Positions 31,791 to 41,433 of a DNA stretch of 64,000 nt are shown here, one piece after another. This stretch comes from Bog-756 sp963696495. Lineage in GTDB: Bacteria > Actinomycetota > Acidimicrobiia > Acidimicrobiales > RAAP-2. The translations under genes and the position numbers were made by a program. The first letter of the stretch is position 1. Each line of letters begins with the position of its first letter. The stretch covers positions 1 through 64,000 of the forward strand of contig CAVOKJ010000004.1 in assembly GCA_963696495.1 (NCBI GenBank), read 5' to 3'. The notes under the pieces are model-generated. The model was given only the letters and a program-made list of their open reading frames with translations. It made no database searches and was not told the DNA's origin.

Positions 31791-33228
31791 GCGAGCACGA
31801 GGCGGAGACGACGAGCGACGGTGCCGCGCCGGATCCACATCCCGACACGGTGCTGGACCCGCCGCCGTCGGGGGACGAATTCCTGGAGGACGGCCCCTTC
31901 GACCGGCCCCAGGGCCTGGTGGCCGAGACCTCGGAGGGCACCCAGGAGCTGACCCGTCGTGACGAGACCGATCCGTCGGAGCTCCGACGGGAGGTGGGTG
32001 CGGTGCTGCGCCTGCCCGAGGGGGTGGCCGTCGACCCCTCGGACATCGACATCGAGCAGACCGACGACGAGACCATGATCATCAACATGGGGCCGCAGCA
32101 CCCGTCCACCCACGGCGTGCTCCGCCTCATGCTCGAGCTCGACGGGGAGACGGTGCTCCGCACCAAGCCGGTCATCGGCTATCTCCACACCGGCATGGAG
32201 AAGACGGGCGAGGAGCTGACCTATGTCCAGGGGTCGACCAACGTCACCCGCATGGACTACCTCGCCCCGCTCCACAACGAACTGGTGCTGTCCCTGGCCG
32301 TCGAGGCCCTCCTCGGCGTCGAGATGCCGCCCCGTTCGGACTGGATCCGGATGCTGCTCGTCGAGCTCAACCGGGTCTCCTCCCACCTGATGTGGATGGC
32401 CACCAACGGCATGGACCTCGGCTCCACCTCCATGATGATCTACGGCTTCCGCGAGCGGGAGATGGTCCTGGCCTTCTTCGAGAAGACGACCGGACTGCGG
32501 ATGAACCACAACTTCATCCGGCCCGGCGGCACGGCCGCCGACCTGCCCGACGGCTGGGAGGACGACGTCACGGTCATCTGCGACACCGTCATGGCCCGCA
32601 CCGACGAGTACGACGAGCTCCTCACCGGCCAGCCCCTGTTCCGCCAGCGGTCCGAGGCCATCGGCACCATCTCGGCCGAGGAGGCACTGGCCCTCAGCCT
32701 GACCGGACCGGTGCTGCGCTCGACCGGCGTCCCCTGGGACCTCCGGCGATCGATGCCCTACCTCCGCTACGACGAGGTGGACTTCGACGTCATCGTCGGC
32801 ACCTACGGCGACAACTTCGACCGCTACTCGATCCGCCTCAACGAGATCCGGGAGTCGGTGAAGATCATCAGGCAGATCGTCGAGAAGATGCCGGCCGGCG
32901 ACTACCGGGTGCAGGACAAGAAGGTGACCCCTCCCCCCGCGGGCGCATCGACGAGTCGATGGAGGCCCTCATCCACCACTTCAAGGTGTTCACCGAGGGC
33001 TTCAAGGTTCCCGAGGGGGAGGTCTACGTGGCCGTCGAGTCACCCCGTGGCGAGCTCGGCTGCTATCTCGTCGCCGACGGCTCCCCCAAGGCCTACCGGA
33101 TGCACATCCGGGGTCCGAGCTTCGTCAACCTGCAGGGGCTCCCGCTCATGATGCGCGGCGGCCTGCTCGCCGACGCCGTGGCCGTCTGCTCGACCATCGA
33201 CCCGGTGATGGGGGAGGTGGACCGATGA
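31787..33228 (+). CDS. nuoD: NADH-quinone oxidoreductase subunit D, 1-nt frameshift
   Basis: 49-kDa subunit that forms the quinone cavity with NuoB. MGPQHPSTHGVLRL starts at 101, after an acidic N-terminal extension of about 90 residues. The frame is intact to KKVTPPP (about residue 384) and continues in another frame as RIDESMEALIHHFKVFTEG to the normal end ... STIDPVMGEVDR. The break is at six C's (32933-32938): seven would restore one 480-residue protein. Both halves are fully conserved, so a sequencing or assembly error in the homopolymer is more likely than true loss; a recent mutation is the alternative. Confidence 0.9.
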
Positions 33229-33965
33229 GCGAGACCCCGACCCCGGTCGACGCCCCGCGCCGGGCCGGCAGCCGGGCCGCCGGGCCGCCGAGCCACCTGA
33301 CGGGGGACATCCTCGAGCGGGCGCGCCAGCTGGTCTCCCTCTACCCCGAGCCGCGCTCGGCGCTGATCCCCCTGTGCCACCTGGCCCAGGAACAGGACGG
33401 CTGGCTCACCCCGGCGGCGATGGTGGACATCGCCGGGCTGGTCGGCGTCACGCCCACCGAGGTGCTGGGCACCGCCTCGTTCTACGACATGCTGCACACC
33501 GAGCCGGTCGGCACCCACGTGGTGGCCGTCTGCACCAACATCGCCTGCCTCCTCGGTGGCGCCGAGGAGCTGTTGGAGCACGCCGAGCACTCGCTCGGGG
33601 TGAACGTGGGAGGCACGACCTCCGACGGGGTGGTCACCCTCGAGGAGGCCGAGTGCCTGGCCGACTGCGATCGCCCTCCGTGCGTGCAGGTGAACCACCG
33701 CTTCGTCGGTGCCCAGACCCCGGAGAGCTTCGACCGGCTGGTCGCCGAGCTCCGCTCCGGGGCCCGCAGCGAGGAGATCCCCCCCCACGGCACCCTGAAC
33801 CGGGTGCGCCGGTCCACGGGGCTCGAGGTGAGCGCCGAGCAGGTGGCCACCGAGCGGGCGGCGGTGGCCGAGGCCCAGGCCCAGCGGGCGGCGGCGGCCG
33901 AGGCGGCCAAGACGTCCGAGACGTCCGAGACCGGCTCGGGTAACGGCACGTCGGGGGGGTCCTAG
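33225..33965 (+). CDS. nuoE: NADH-quinone oxidoreductase subunit E
   Basis: 246 residues, 24-kDa thioredoxin-like [2Fe-2S] subunit (cluster N1a). The ligands C103, C108 (CTNIAC), C144 and C148 (CLADC) are all visible. The C-terminal 70 residues include an Ala/Glu-rich helix that is longer than usual. The start overlaps nuoD by 4 nt; the TAG stop shares one base with the nuoF GTG. Confidence 0.95.
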   Translation: MSETPTPVDAPRRAGSRAAGPPSHLTGDILERARQLVSLYPEPRSALIPLCHLAQEQDGWLTPAAMVDIAGLVGVTPTEVLGTASFYDMLHTEPVGTHVVAVCTNIACLLGGAEELLEHAEHSLGVNVGGTTSDGVVTLEEAECLADCDRPPCVQVNHRFVGAQTPESFDRLVAELRSGARSEEIPPHGTLNRVRRSTGLEVSAEQVATERAAVAEAQAQRAAAAEAAKTSETSETGSGNGTSGGS

Positions 33966-35269
33966 TGGCCATCACCGACCCGCCCAAGATCGTCACCTCC
34001 CGGTTGGGCTACGACGACTCCTACACCCTCGACCGCTACCTGGCGACCGGTGGCTACGACGGGCTGCGCAAGGCCCTGACCATGACCCCCGAGGAGGTGG
34101 CCCACGAGGTGGACACCGCGAGCCTCCTCGGCCGCGGCGGTGCCGGGTTCCCGGCCGGCCGCAAGTGGGCCATGCTCCGCAAGAGCCCCGTCACCTACCT
34201 GGTGGTCAACGGCGACGAGAGCGAGCCTGCCACCTTCAAGGACCACCTCCTCGTCGAGCGGGACCCCCACCAGCTGGTCGAGGGCGTGCTGATCGCCGCC
34301 TACGCGCTGCAGGTGACCCAGGTGTTCATCTTCGTGCGGGGCGAGTTCGCCCTCGGCCTCGAGCGGGTGCAGGGGGCGCTCAACGACGCCTACGCCTACG
34401 GCGCCGTCGGGACCGACATCTTCGGGTCGGGGTTCTCGGTCGACGTCGTCGTCCACCCGGGTGCCGGCGCCTACATCTGCGGTGAGGAGACCGCGCTGCT
34501 CGAGTCGCTGGAGGGCAAGCGCGGGTTCCCCCGCATCAAGCCCCCGTTCTTCCCGGCCGCCATCGGCCTCTACGGAGAGCCCACCGTGGTCAACAACGTG
34601 GAGACCATGTCCAACCTCCCCTGGATCGTGCTCAACGGGGGGGCCGCCTTCGCCGCCCTGGGCGGCGGCCGGTCGGCGGGGACGCGGCTCTTCGCCCTGG
34701 CCGGCCACGTCAACAACCCCGGCGTCTACGAGCTCGAGATGGTCAAGACCACCTTCAACGACCTGATCAACGCCCCGGTGCTGGGCGGGGGCATCCCCCA
34801 CGGTCGCGGGCTGAAGGCGTTCATCCCCGGCGGTGTCTCGGCCCCCTGGTTCGGGCCCGACCAGATCGACCTCCCCCTGGGACAGGACGAGGTGGGCGCC
34901 GCCGGGTCGATGCTCGGTTCGGGGTCGATCGTGGTCATGGACGACCACACCTGCGCGGTGCGGGCCGCCTGGAGGATCACCAAGTTCTTCGCGCGTGAGT
35001 CGTGCGGGCAGTGCACGCCCTGCCGCGAGGGATCGGGTTGGCTGGAGAAGATCATGGAGCGGATCGAGACGGGCCACGGCCGGGAGCAGGACATCGACCT
35101 GCTGATCGACGCCTGTGACAACATCGCCCCCGGCCTCACCTGGCCGCCGCAGCAGACCACCATCTGCGTGCTGGGCCCGTCCATCCCGTCGTCCATCGGC
35201 TCGGCCATCCAGATGTTCCGCGACGAGTTCCTGGTGCACGTGAAGGAGGGAGGTTGCCCCTATGAGTGA
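33965..35269 (+). CDS. nuoF: NADH-quinone oxidoreductase subunit F
   Basis: 434 residues, 51-kDa subunit that binds NADH and FMN and carries cluster N3. Glycine-rich GRGGAGFPAGRKW (57-69) and VNGDESEPATFKD bind nucleotide and flavin. N3 ligands are C347, C350, C353 (CGQCTPC) and C401. The start is GTG at 33965. The final 8 nt overlap nuoG. Confidence 0.96.
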   Translation: MAITDPPKIVTSRLGYDDSYTLDRYLATGGYDGLRKALTMTPEEVAHEVDTASLLGRGGAGFPAGRKWAMLRKSPVTYLVVNGDESEPATFKDHLLVERDPHQLVEGVLIAAYALQVTQVFIFVRGEFALGLERVQGALNDAYAYGAVGTDIFGSGFSVDVVVHPGAGAYICGEETALLESLEGKRGFPRIKPPFFPAAIGLYGEPTVVNNVETMSNLPWIVLNGGAAFAALGGGRSAGTRLFALAGHVNNPGVYELEMVKTTFNDLINAPVLGGGIPHGRGLKAFIPGGVSAPWFGPDQIDLPLGQDEVGAAGSMLGSGSIVVMDDHTCAVRAAWRITKFFARESCGQCTPCREGSGWLEKIMERIETGHGREQDIDLLIDACDNIAPGLTWPPQQTTICVLGPSIPSSIGSAIQMFRDEFLVHVKEGGCPYE

Positions 35270-38042
35270 GCGATCGACCCCCACCGAGGGGAGCGCGGCG
35301 CGCCAGAACGTCAGCGCCGACCGCACCGTCCGCAGCGAAGCCGCCGAGCCGCCGGTGGAGACGGTGGAGACGGTGACCTTCACCCTCGACGGACGCCAGG
35401 TCACCGCCAACAAGGGCGAGATGGTCATCGCCGCCGCCGAGCGGGCCGGCACGTTCATCCCGCGCTTCTGCTACCACCCCCGCATGAAGTCGGTCGGGGT
35501 GTGCCGCATGTGCCTGGTCGAGGTGAGCGGACCCCGTGGCGCCACGTTGCAGCCCAGCTGCTACGTGGAGGTGCAGGACGGCTCGGAGGTGGTCACCACC
35601 TCCGACAAGGTGAAGAAGGCCCAGGACGGCGTCCTCGAATTCCTCCTGATCAACCACCCGCTCGACTGCCCGGTGTGCGACAAGGGCGGCGAGTGCCCGC
35701 TGCAGGACCAGACGCTGGCCTACGGGCCGGGCGAGTCCCGTTTCGTCGAGGAGAAGCGCCACTTCGAGAAGCCCATCCCCATCTCCGAGCTGGTCCTCCT
35801 CGACCGCGAGCGCTGCATCCAGTGCAGCCGGTGCACCCGCTTCGCCGACGAGGTGGCCGGCGAGGCCCAGATCGACTTCATCGGCCGGGGGGAGCAGCTC
35901 GAGGTCAACATCTTCCCCGAGCTCCCCTTCGCCTCCTACTTCTCGGGCAACACCGTGCAGATCTGCCCGGTGGGGGCGCTGACCGCCGCGCCGTACCGGT
36001 TCGCCGCCCGGCCGTGGGACCTCGACCAGGTCGAGTCCACGTGCACCACCTGCTCGGTGGGCTGCCGGGTGGCCGTGCAGTCGTCGTCCAACCGGGTGAC
36101 CAGGCTCCTCGGCATCGACGCCGATCCGGTCAACCACGGTTGGCTGTGCGACAAGGGTCGCTTCGCCTTCGACTCGGTCAACAGCGAGGACCGGCTGACC
36201 GAGCCACTCGTCCGCAAGGACGGCGTGCTGACCGCGGCGTCGTGGCACGAGGCGCTGGAGGCGGTGGCCAGCGGGCTCCAGAACGCGTCCTCGGCCGACG
36301 GCGCCGAAGCCGTCGCCCTCGTCGGCGGGGCCCGGCTGACCAACGAGGGGGCCTACGCCTGGGCCAAGCTGGCCAAGGGCATCGTGGGCACCGACTCGGT
36401 CGACGCCCAGCTGGGGGACGGCCTGCCCGCCGAGGTGGCACTCGGCCTGCCCCGGGCCACCATCGACCAGGCCGCAGCCGCCGACACCGTCGTCCTGCTG
36501 TCCGGCGACGTCCGCGAGGAGCTCCCGATCCTGTTCCTGCGGCTCCGGGCGGCCGTGGTCGACGCCGGCCTCCGGCTGGTCGAGCTCTCCCCCCAGGCCA
36601 CCTCGCTCACCCCGCTGGCCGCGGTCTCCCTGCGCTACGGCCCCGGCGACGCCGCCGACCTGGCCCGGGCCGTGGTCGACCCGGCGGCGCCCGTTCCGGG
36701 CGGGGTGGCGCCCGACGACCTGGCCGAGGCCAGGCGGCTCGCCGGCGCCGGCGACGTGGTGGTGGTCGCCGGGCGGCCCTCCCTGGCCGAGGACGGCCTC
36801 CTGGTGGCGGAGGCGGTCGAGGTGCTGGCCGGGGCCCTGCCCGGCGCCCGGTTCCTGCCCGCCCTGCGGCGGGGCAACGTGCACGGGGCCCTCGACATGG
36901 GCCTCGCCCCGGGGCTGCTGCCCGGTCGCGTCACCCTCGACGCCGGCCGGGACTGGTTCACCCATGCCTGGGGATCGGTCCCGGGGGCCAAGGGACGCGA
37001 CACCGAGGCGATCCTGGGGGCGGCGGCCGAGGATCCGGCCGAGGGCGTCCGCGTCCGTGCCCTCGTCCTCCTCGGGAGCGACCCGCTGACCGACTTCCCC
37101 GACCGCCGGCTGGCGACACGGGCGCTCGACGGCGCCGAGTTCGTGGTCGCCGTGGCCTCGGCCCCGGGCCCGACCACCGAGCTCGCCGACGTCGTCCTCC
37201 CGGCGGCCGAGGCGCACGAGCGCCCCGGCACCACGACCAACGTCGAGGGCCGCGTCAGCCGGCTGGGGCAGAAGCTGGTGCCGCCCGGCCAGGCCTGGCC
37301 CGACTGGATGATCGCCAGCGAGCTCGCCGTCCACCTGGGCGGGGAGCTCGGCCTCGACTCGGTCGGCGACGTCTGGGACGAGGTGGAGCGCCTGGCGCCG
37401 GCCTACCGGGGCATCACCCGGGCGGTGCTCGACGCCCCGGGCACCGGCGACGGCGTGGTCGCGCCGCTGCGGGCCGACCCGGTCTCCATCTCGCGACGGG
37501 CGACGGCGGGCGCCCCCCTCGATCCCATCGCCGTCCCGGGGGTGGAGTCGGTCGAGCGCCAGGGAGCGCCACCGCGGGCCGGCCTGGCCGAGTCGCCCAC
37601 CGCCGGGGTCGCCGCCGATGGGCCCGAGGAGGTCGGCGACGACGGCGACGCACCCCCGAGGCCCACCGTGCTGTCCGGAACCGTGGAGCGGCGGGTGCCG
37701 CACGTCGCACCCAACGACAGCTACTCGCTCCGCCTGGTGGCCACGCGGGCCCTCTACGACCGGGGGGCGGCCGTCGGTGCCGTGCCCGCACTCGCCGGCC
37801 TGGTGGGCGTGGCGCCGTTGCGGGCCAACCCCGCCGATCTGGACGAGCTCGGCGTGGCCGGGGGGGACTCGGTGCGGCTGCGCACCGCGTCGGCCTCCGC
37901 CGTCCTCACCGTGGTCCCCGACGCCTCGCTCCCGCGCAAGGTGGTGGCCGCCGACTTCAACGTCCCCCTCGACGAGGGGACCGTCGCCGACCTCATCGAC
38001 ACCGGCGGCCCGGTCGTCGAGCTGCGGATGGAGACACCGTGA
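35262..38042 (+). CDS. nuoG: NADH-quinone oxidoreductase subunit G
   Basis: 926 residues, the largest peripheral subunit. Ferredoxin-like N-terminus: N1b ligands C70, C81, C84, C100; N5 ligands H132, C136, C139, C145; N4 ligands C185, C188, C191 plus CPVGAL near 236. CTTCSVGC with a later WLCDKG gives the extra N7 cluster found in only part of the family. A molybdopterin-oxidoreductase-like domain follows (about 300-700), without the cofactor. Residues about 750-926 contain a further beta-barrel-like C-terminal domain. Confidence 0.95.
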   Translation: MSERSTPTEGSAARQNVSADRTVRSEAAEPPVETVETVTFTLDGRQVTANKGEMVIAAAERAGTFIPRFCYHPRMKSVGVCRMCLVEVSGPRGATLQPSCYVEVQDGSEVVTTSDKVKKAQDGVLEFLLINHPLDCPVCDKGGECPLQDQTLAYGPGESRFVEEKRHFEKPIPISELVLLDRERCIQCSRCTRFADEVAGEAQIDFIGRGEQLEVNIFPELPFASYFSGNTVQICPVGALTAAPYRFAARPWDLDQVESTCTTCSVGCRVAVQSSSNRVTRLLGIDADPVNHGWLCDKGRFAFDSVNSEDRLTEPLVRKDGVLTAASWHEALEAVASGLQNASSADGAEAVALVGGARLTNEGAYAWAKLAKGIVGTDSVDAQLGDGLPAEVALGLPRATIDQAAAADTVVLLSGDVREELPILFLRLRAAVVDAGLRLVELSPQATSLTPLAAVSLRYGPGDAADLARAVVDPAAPVPGGVAPDDLAEARRLAGAGDVVVVAGRPSLAEDGLLVAEAVEVLAGALPGARFLPALRRGNVHGALDMGLAPGLLPGRVTLDAGRDWFTHAWGSVPGAKGRDTEAILGAAAEDPAEGVRVRALVLLGSDPLTDFPDRRLATRALDGAEFVVAVASAPGPTTELADVVLPAAEAHERPGTTTNVEGRVSRLGQKLVPPGQAWPDWMIASELAVHLGGELGLDSVGDVWDEVERLAPAYRGITRAVLDAPGTGDGVVAPLRADPVSISRRATAGAPLDPIAVPGVESVERQGAPPRAGLAESPTAGVAADGPEEVGDDGDAPPRPTVLSGTVERRVPHVAPNDSYSLRLVATRALYDRGAAVGAVPALAGLVGVAPLRANPADLDELGVAGGDSVRLRTASASAVLTVVPDASLPRKVVAADFNVPLDEGTVADLIDTGGPVVELRMETP

Positions 38043-39316
38043 TCCCCGCCGCCCTCCTGCACCCCCTGCTGGCCGCCGACCCGCTGTACGACCACGGCGT
38101 GGGTTGGGTGGTGTTCCTCATCGTCCTCATCAAGGTGCTGGTCGTCTTCGGCGCCCTGATGGTGGCGGTCATGCTGATGATCTGGTTCGAGCGCAAGGTG
38201 ATCTCGGACATGCAGAGCCGGATCGGCCCCAACCGGGCCGGCCCCTTCGGCATCGCCCAGACCCTGGCCGACGGGATCAAGCTCTTCTTCAAAGAGGACC
38301 TGCTGCCCGACCAGGCCGACCGGTTCGTGTTCAAGCTGGCCCCGTACCTGACCATCATCCCGGCCTTTCTGAGCTTCGCCATCGTGCCCATCGGCGGCGA
38401 GGTCACCATCGCCGGCCACACCTTCGAGCTCCAGCTGGCCGACCCGCCCATGGGCATCCTGTTCCTGTTGGCCATGTCGTCGATCGGCGTCTACGGCATC
38501 ATGCTGGCCGGCTGGTCGTCCGGGTCGAAGTACCCGCTGCTCGGGTCGGTGCGGGCGTCGGCGCAGATGATCTCCTACGAGGCCGCCCTCGGCATGACGG
38601 TGGTCACCGTCGTGCTGATCACCGGCGCCCTGTCCACCCGGACCATCGTGGACGCGCAGGCGACGCACCTCTGGCAGTGGAACGTCATCCGTCTGGGCGT
38701 GGTGCCCTTCATCATCTTCTTCGTGGCCATCGTGGCCGAGACCAACCGGCCGCCGTTCGACCTCGTCGAGGCCGACTCGGAGCTGGTGGGCGGGTTCGTG
38801 ACCGAGTACTCGTCGATCCGGTTCGCCCTGTTCTTCCTGGCCGAGTTCATGAACACCATCACCATGTCGGCCATCACCGTGACCCTGTTCTTCGGGGGAC
38901 CCGACGGGCCGATCCCCCACATCCCGCACCTCTACTGGCTGTGGCCCATCCTGTGGTTCCTCGGCAAGACCATCATCTTCCTGTTCGTCTTCGTGTGGCT
39001 GCGTGCCGCACTGCCCCGGCTCCGGTACGACCAGCTGATGGACCTGGGATGGAAGCGCCTGATACCGCTCTCGCTGGGCTGGCTGCTGATTGTGGCCGGG
39101 TTCGTAGTCGACGGGTGGTGGGGGATCGGCATGGCCGCCACCGTGGTCGTGGCCGCCGTGGTGATCACCCGGGCCTTCTCCATCGGCGCCGAGCGGCAGG
39201 AGACGCGGGCCATCATCCCCCAGGTGGGGGTCCGGCTCTGGTCCCGTCCACCCGAGGTGCCCAAACCGTCGTCCGAGCCGGCGGTCTCCCCGTCGACCGA
39301 GGGAGGTGACCGCTGA
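38039..39316 (+). CDS. nuoH: NADH-quinone oxidoreductase subunit H
   Basis: 425 residues, about eight membrane helices, docking the peripheral arm and forming part of the quinone tunnel. ERKVISDMQSRIGPNRAGPFG (about 51-71), ADGIKLFFKED and VAETNRPPFDLVEADSELV are conserved. The GTG start overlaps the nuoG stop by 4 nt. The C-terminal 35 residues are polar. Confidence 0.95.
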   Translation: MIPAALLHPLLAADPLYDHGVGWVVFLIVLIKVLVVFGALMVAVMLMIWFERKVISDMQSRIGPNRAGPFGIAQTLADGIKLFFKEDLLPDQADRFVFKLAPYLTIIPAFLSFAIVPIGGEVTIAGHTFELQLADPPMGILFLLAMSSIGVYGIMLAGWSSGSKYPLLGSVRASAQMISYEAALGMTVVTVVLITGALSTRTIVDAQATHLWQWNVIRLGVVPFIIFFVAIVAETNRPPFDLVEADSELVGGFVTEYSSIRFALFFLAEFMNTITMSAITVTLFFGGPDGPIPHIPHLYWLWPILWFLGKTIIFLFVFVWLRAALPRLRYDQLMDLGWKRLIPLSLGWLLIVAGFVVDGWWGIGMAATVVVAAVVITRAFSIGAERQETRAIIPQVGVRLWSRPPEVPKPSSEPAVSPSTEGGDR

Positions 39317-40245
39317 TGACCGTCCCCGAGCCGCCGCGACAGCGGCAGAACTTCCTGGGCGGGTTCAAGCTGACCCTGGAGCACCTCGGGCGCCTGCCGG
39401 TCACCCGGCAGTACCCCGAGGAGAAGCGGCCCAAGCAGCCGCGCCAGCACGGTCGCCACGTCCTCAACCGCTACGAGGACGGCATGGAGAAGTGCATCGG
39501 CTGCGAGCTCTGTGCCGGCGTCTGCCCGGCCGACTGCATCTACGTGCGCGGCCTCGACAATCCCCCCGACCACCCGGTGTCGCCCGGCGAGCGGTACGGC
39601 TACGTCTACGAGATCAACTTCCTCCGCTGCATCCACTGCGACCTGTGCGTCGAGGCCTGCCCGACCGAGGCCATCACCGAGTCGAAGCTGATGGAGTTCT
39701 CCTTCACCAACCGCAACGACGCCATCTACGGGAAGGACGAGCTCCTGGTCGATGACGAGGGCAAGCCCCAGCACCTCCCCTGGGAGGACTGGCGCGAGGA
39801 CGACGACCTCCACACCTCCGGCTGGATGCGGGCGACGTCCCCGTCCGGGGCGGCCGAATTCGAGGGCCAGGTCGCCTGGTCCGGCGAACTCGGCTTCGGC
39901 GTCCGCTCCCCCGAGGGCGGGCAGTCCGACCGTCGTGACGACGCCTCCACCGGGAGCCGCCAGCTGCGCGACACCCTCGAGCGCCACCTCCTGACCAGCG
40001 ACCTGCCGGCGGCCAAGCGCGGTCCGAGAGGGGCCATCGGCCGGATGCTGGAGAAAGCCGAGCGGTTCGCTCCGGGAGCCGGCAAGAAGCACAAGGAGAA
40101 GGCCGACACCGCCTACGCCGCCGCCGTGGTGGCCGGGAACTCCGAGCGCGACGAGTCGGGGACCGGTGTGCCGACTCCGGCCACCGAGGGGGTGCCGGCC
40201 AGCGTCGACGATGCGGGTGGGGAACCCGGGGCGGGCCGCGCCTGA
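39316..40245 (+). CDS. nuoI: NADH-quinone oxidoreductase subunit I
   Basis: 309 residues, carrying clusters N6a and N6b. The two ferredoxin motifs are CIGCELCAGVCP (C60, C63, C66, C70) and CIHCDLCVEACP (C105, C108, C111, C115). The core ends near residue 190; about 120 further residues form a charged tail not found in most NuoI proteins. TGATG overlaps with nuoH before it and nuoJ after it. Confidence 0.95.
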   Translation: MTVPEPPRQRQNFLGGFKLTLEHLGRLPVTRQYPEEKRPKQPRQHGRHVLNRYEDGMEKCIGCELCAGVCPADCIYVRGLDNPPDHPVSPGERYGYVYEINFLRCIHCDLCVEACPTEAITESKLMEFSFTNRNDAIYGKDELLVDDEGKPQHLPWEDWREDDDLHTSGWMRATSPSGAAEFEGQVAWSGELGFGVRSPEGGQSDRRDDASTGSRQLRDTLERHLLTSDLPAAKRGPRGAIGRMLEKAERFAPGAGKKHKEKADTAYAAAVVAGNSERDESGTGVPTPATEGVPASVDDAGGEPGAGRA

Positions 40246-41123
40246 TGGTGACGACGGTCGGTGCGATGATCGCCGCGGCAACCACGACCACCCACGCCTC
40301 GTGGGTCGACGTGGGGACCTTCGCCGTGGCTGCCGCCATCGTGCTGGCCGGTGCCATCGGGGTGGTGGTGGCCCGCAACCCGGTGCACTCGGCCCTGATG
40401 CTGGTCATGACCCTGTTCGGCGTGGCCGTGCTCTTCGTGATCCAGCGGGCCAGCTTCCTCGCCGCCGTGCAGGTGATCGTCTACGCCGGGGCCATCGTGG
40501 TCCTCTTCCTCTTCGTCATCATGTTCCTCGGCGTCGATCGCGAAGAGGACGTGGCCGCCGAGCCGCTGCGCGGCCAGCGCCCCCTGGCCATCGGGCTCGT
40601 CGCCCTCGGGACCACCGGTCTGCTGCTGCTGGGGCAGGTCTCCCGTTGGACGACGGGGGCGCCGCACGTCGCCGGGACGGACACCGGTGAGCCCAACGTG
40701 AACCTTCTCGGCAAGGCCGTCTACACCACCTACCTCTTCCCGTTCGAGGCCACGGCCGCCCTGCTGATCATCGCCGTCGTCGGTGCCGTCGTCCTGGCCC
40801 GCCGGCCTCCGGTGACGACCAACCCGGAGGTGGGCGACGCCGACGGTGACTCCGCCCCCGGCGAGCCCCCGGCTGTCGACGGGGCGGTCATCGACGACGG
40901 TTCGGCCGACGGGGCCTCGGGCGCCGCGTCCGCCCACACTGCCGCCTCCGGCGCCGCCACCGCCGGTGCGACGGTCGGAGATCCGGCAGACGCGTCGGTC
41001 GGAGCGCCCGCCGGTGAGACGGTCGGAGCGCCCGCCGGCGAGACGACCCGAGCGGCCGACGGTGGGACGGCCGGCGAGTTGGCCACCAGCGACGCCGACG
41101 GCCAGGAAGAGGTGCGGTCATGA
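40245..41123 (+). CDS. nuoJ: NADH-quinone oxidoreductase subunit J
   Basis: 292 residues. Five membrane helices in the first 185 residues (IVLAGAIGVVVARNPVHSAL, VIVYAGAIVVLFLFVIMFLG). The remaining 105 residues are an Ala/Gly/Thr-rich tail that includes a 24-bp tandem duplication (40997-41044) encoding VGAPAGET twice. The tail should have no role in proton translocation. It overlaps nuoK by 4 nt. Confidence 0.93.
   Translation: MVTTVGAMIAAATTTTHASWVDVGTFAVAAAIVLAGAIGVVVARNPVHSALMLVMTLFGVAVLFVIQRASFLAAVQVIVYAGAIVVLFLFVIMFLGVDREEDVAAEPLRGQRPLAIGLVALGTTGLLLLGQVSRWTTGAPHVAGTDTGEPNVNLLGKAVYTTYLFPFEATAALLIIAVVGAVVLARRPPVTTNPEVGDADGDSAPGEPPAVDGAVIDDGSADGASGAASAHTAASGAATAGATVGDPADASVGAPAGETVGAPAGETTRAADGGTAGELATSDADGQEEVRS
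40997..41044 (+). repeat. 24-bp tandem repeat in nuoJ tail
   Basis: Two adjacent copies starting GGTCGGAGCGCCCGCCGG, differing at one base, in frame. Confidence 0.85.
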
Positions 41124-41425
41124 CCATCAATCCCGACTGGTACCTGTCCCTGTCCGTCGTGCTCTTCGCCATCGGCGCCCTGGGCGTGCTCATCCGGCGC
41201 AACGTCCTGGTCATGCTCATGTGCGTGGAGCTCATGCTGAACGCGGCCAACCTGAGCTTCGTGACGTTCGCCCGAATGCTGCACGACATCGGGGGCCAGG
41301 TGCTGGTGTTCTTCGTGCTGGTGGTGGCGGCGGCGGAGGTCGTGGTCGGCCTGGGCATCGTGGTCGCCATCTTCCGCCGACGGGCCAACGCCACCGCCGA
41401 CGATCTCCACCTGATGAAGGGCTGA
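41120..41425 (+). CDS. nuoK: NADH-quinone oxidoreductase subunit K
   Basis: 101 residues, three membrane helices, typical length. The conserved glutamates are in MLMCVELMLNAANL (second helix) and AAAEVVVGLGIVVAIFR (third helix), both implicated in proton translocation. It is followed by nuoL after 8 nt. Confidence 0.95.
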   Translation: MTINPDWYLSLSVVLFAIGALGVLIRRNVLVMLMCVELMLNAANLSFVTFARMLHDIGGQVLVFFVLVVAAAEVVVGLGIVVAIFRRRANATADDLHLMKG

Positions 41426-41433
41426 CCGGACCA

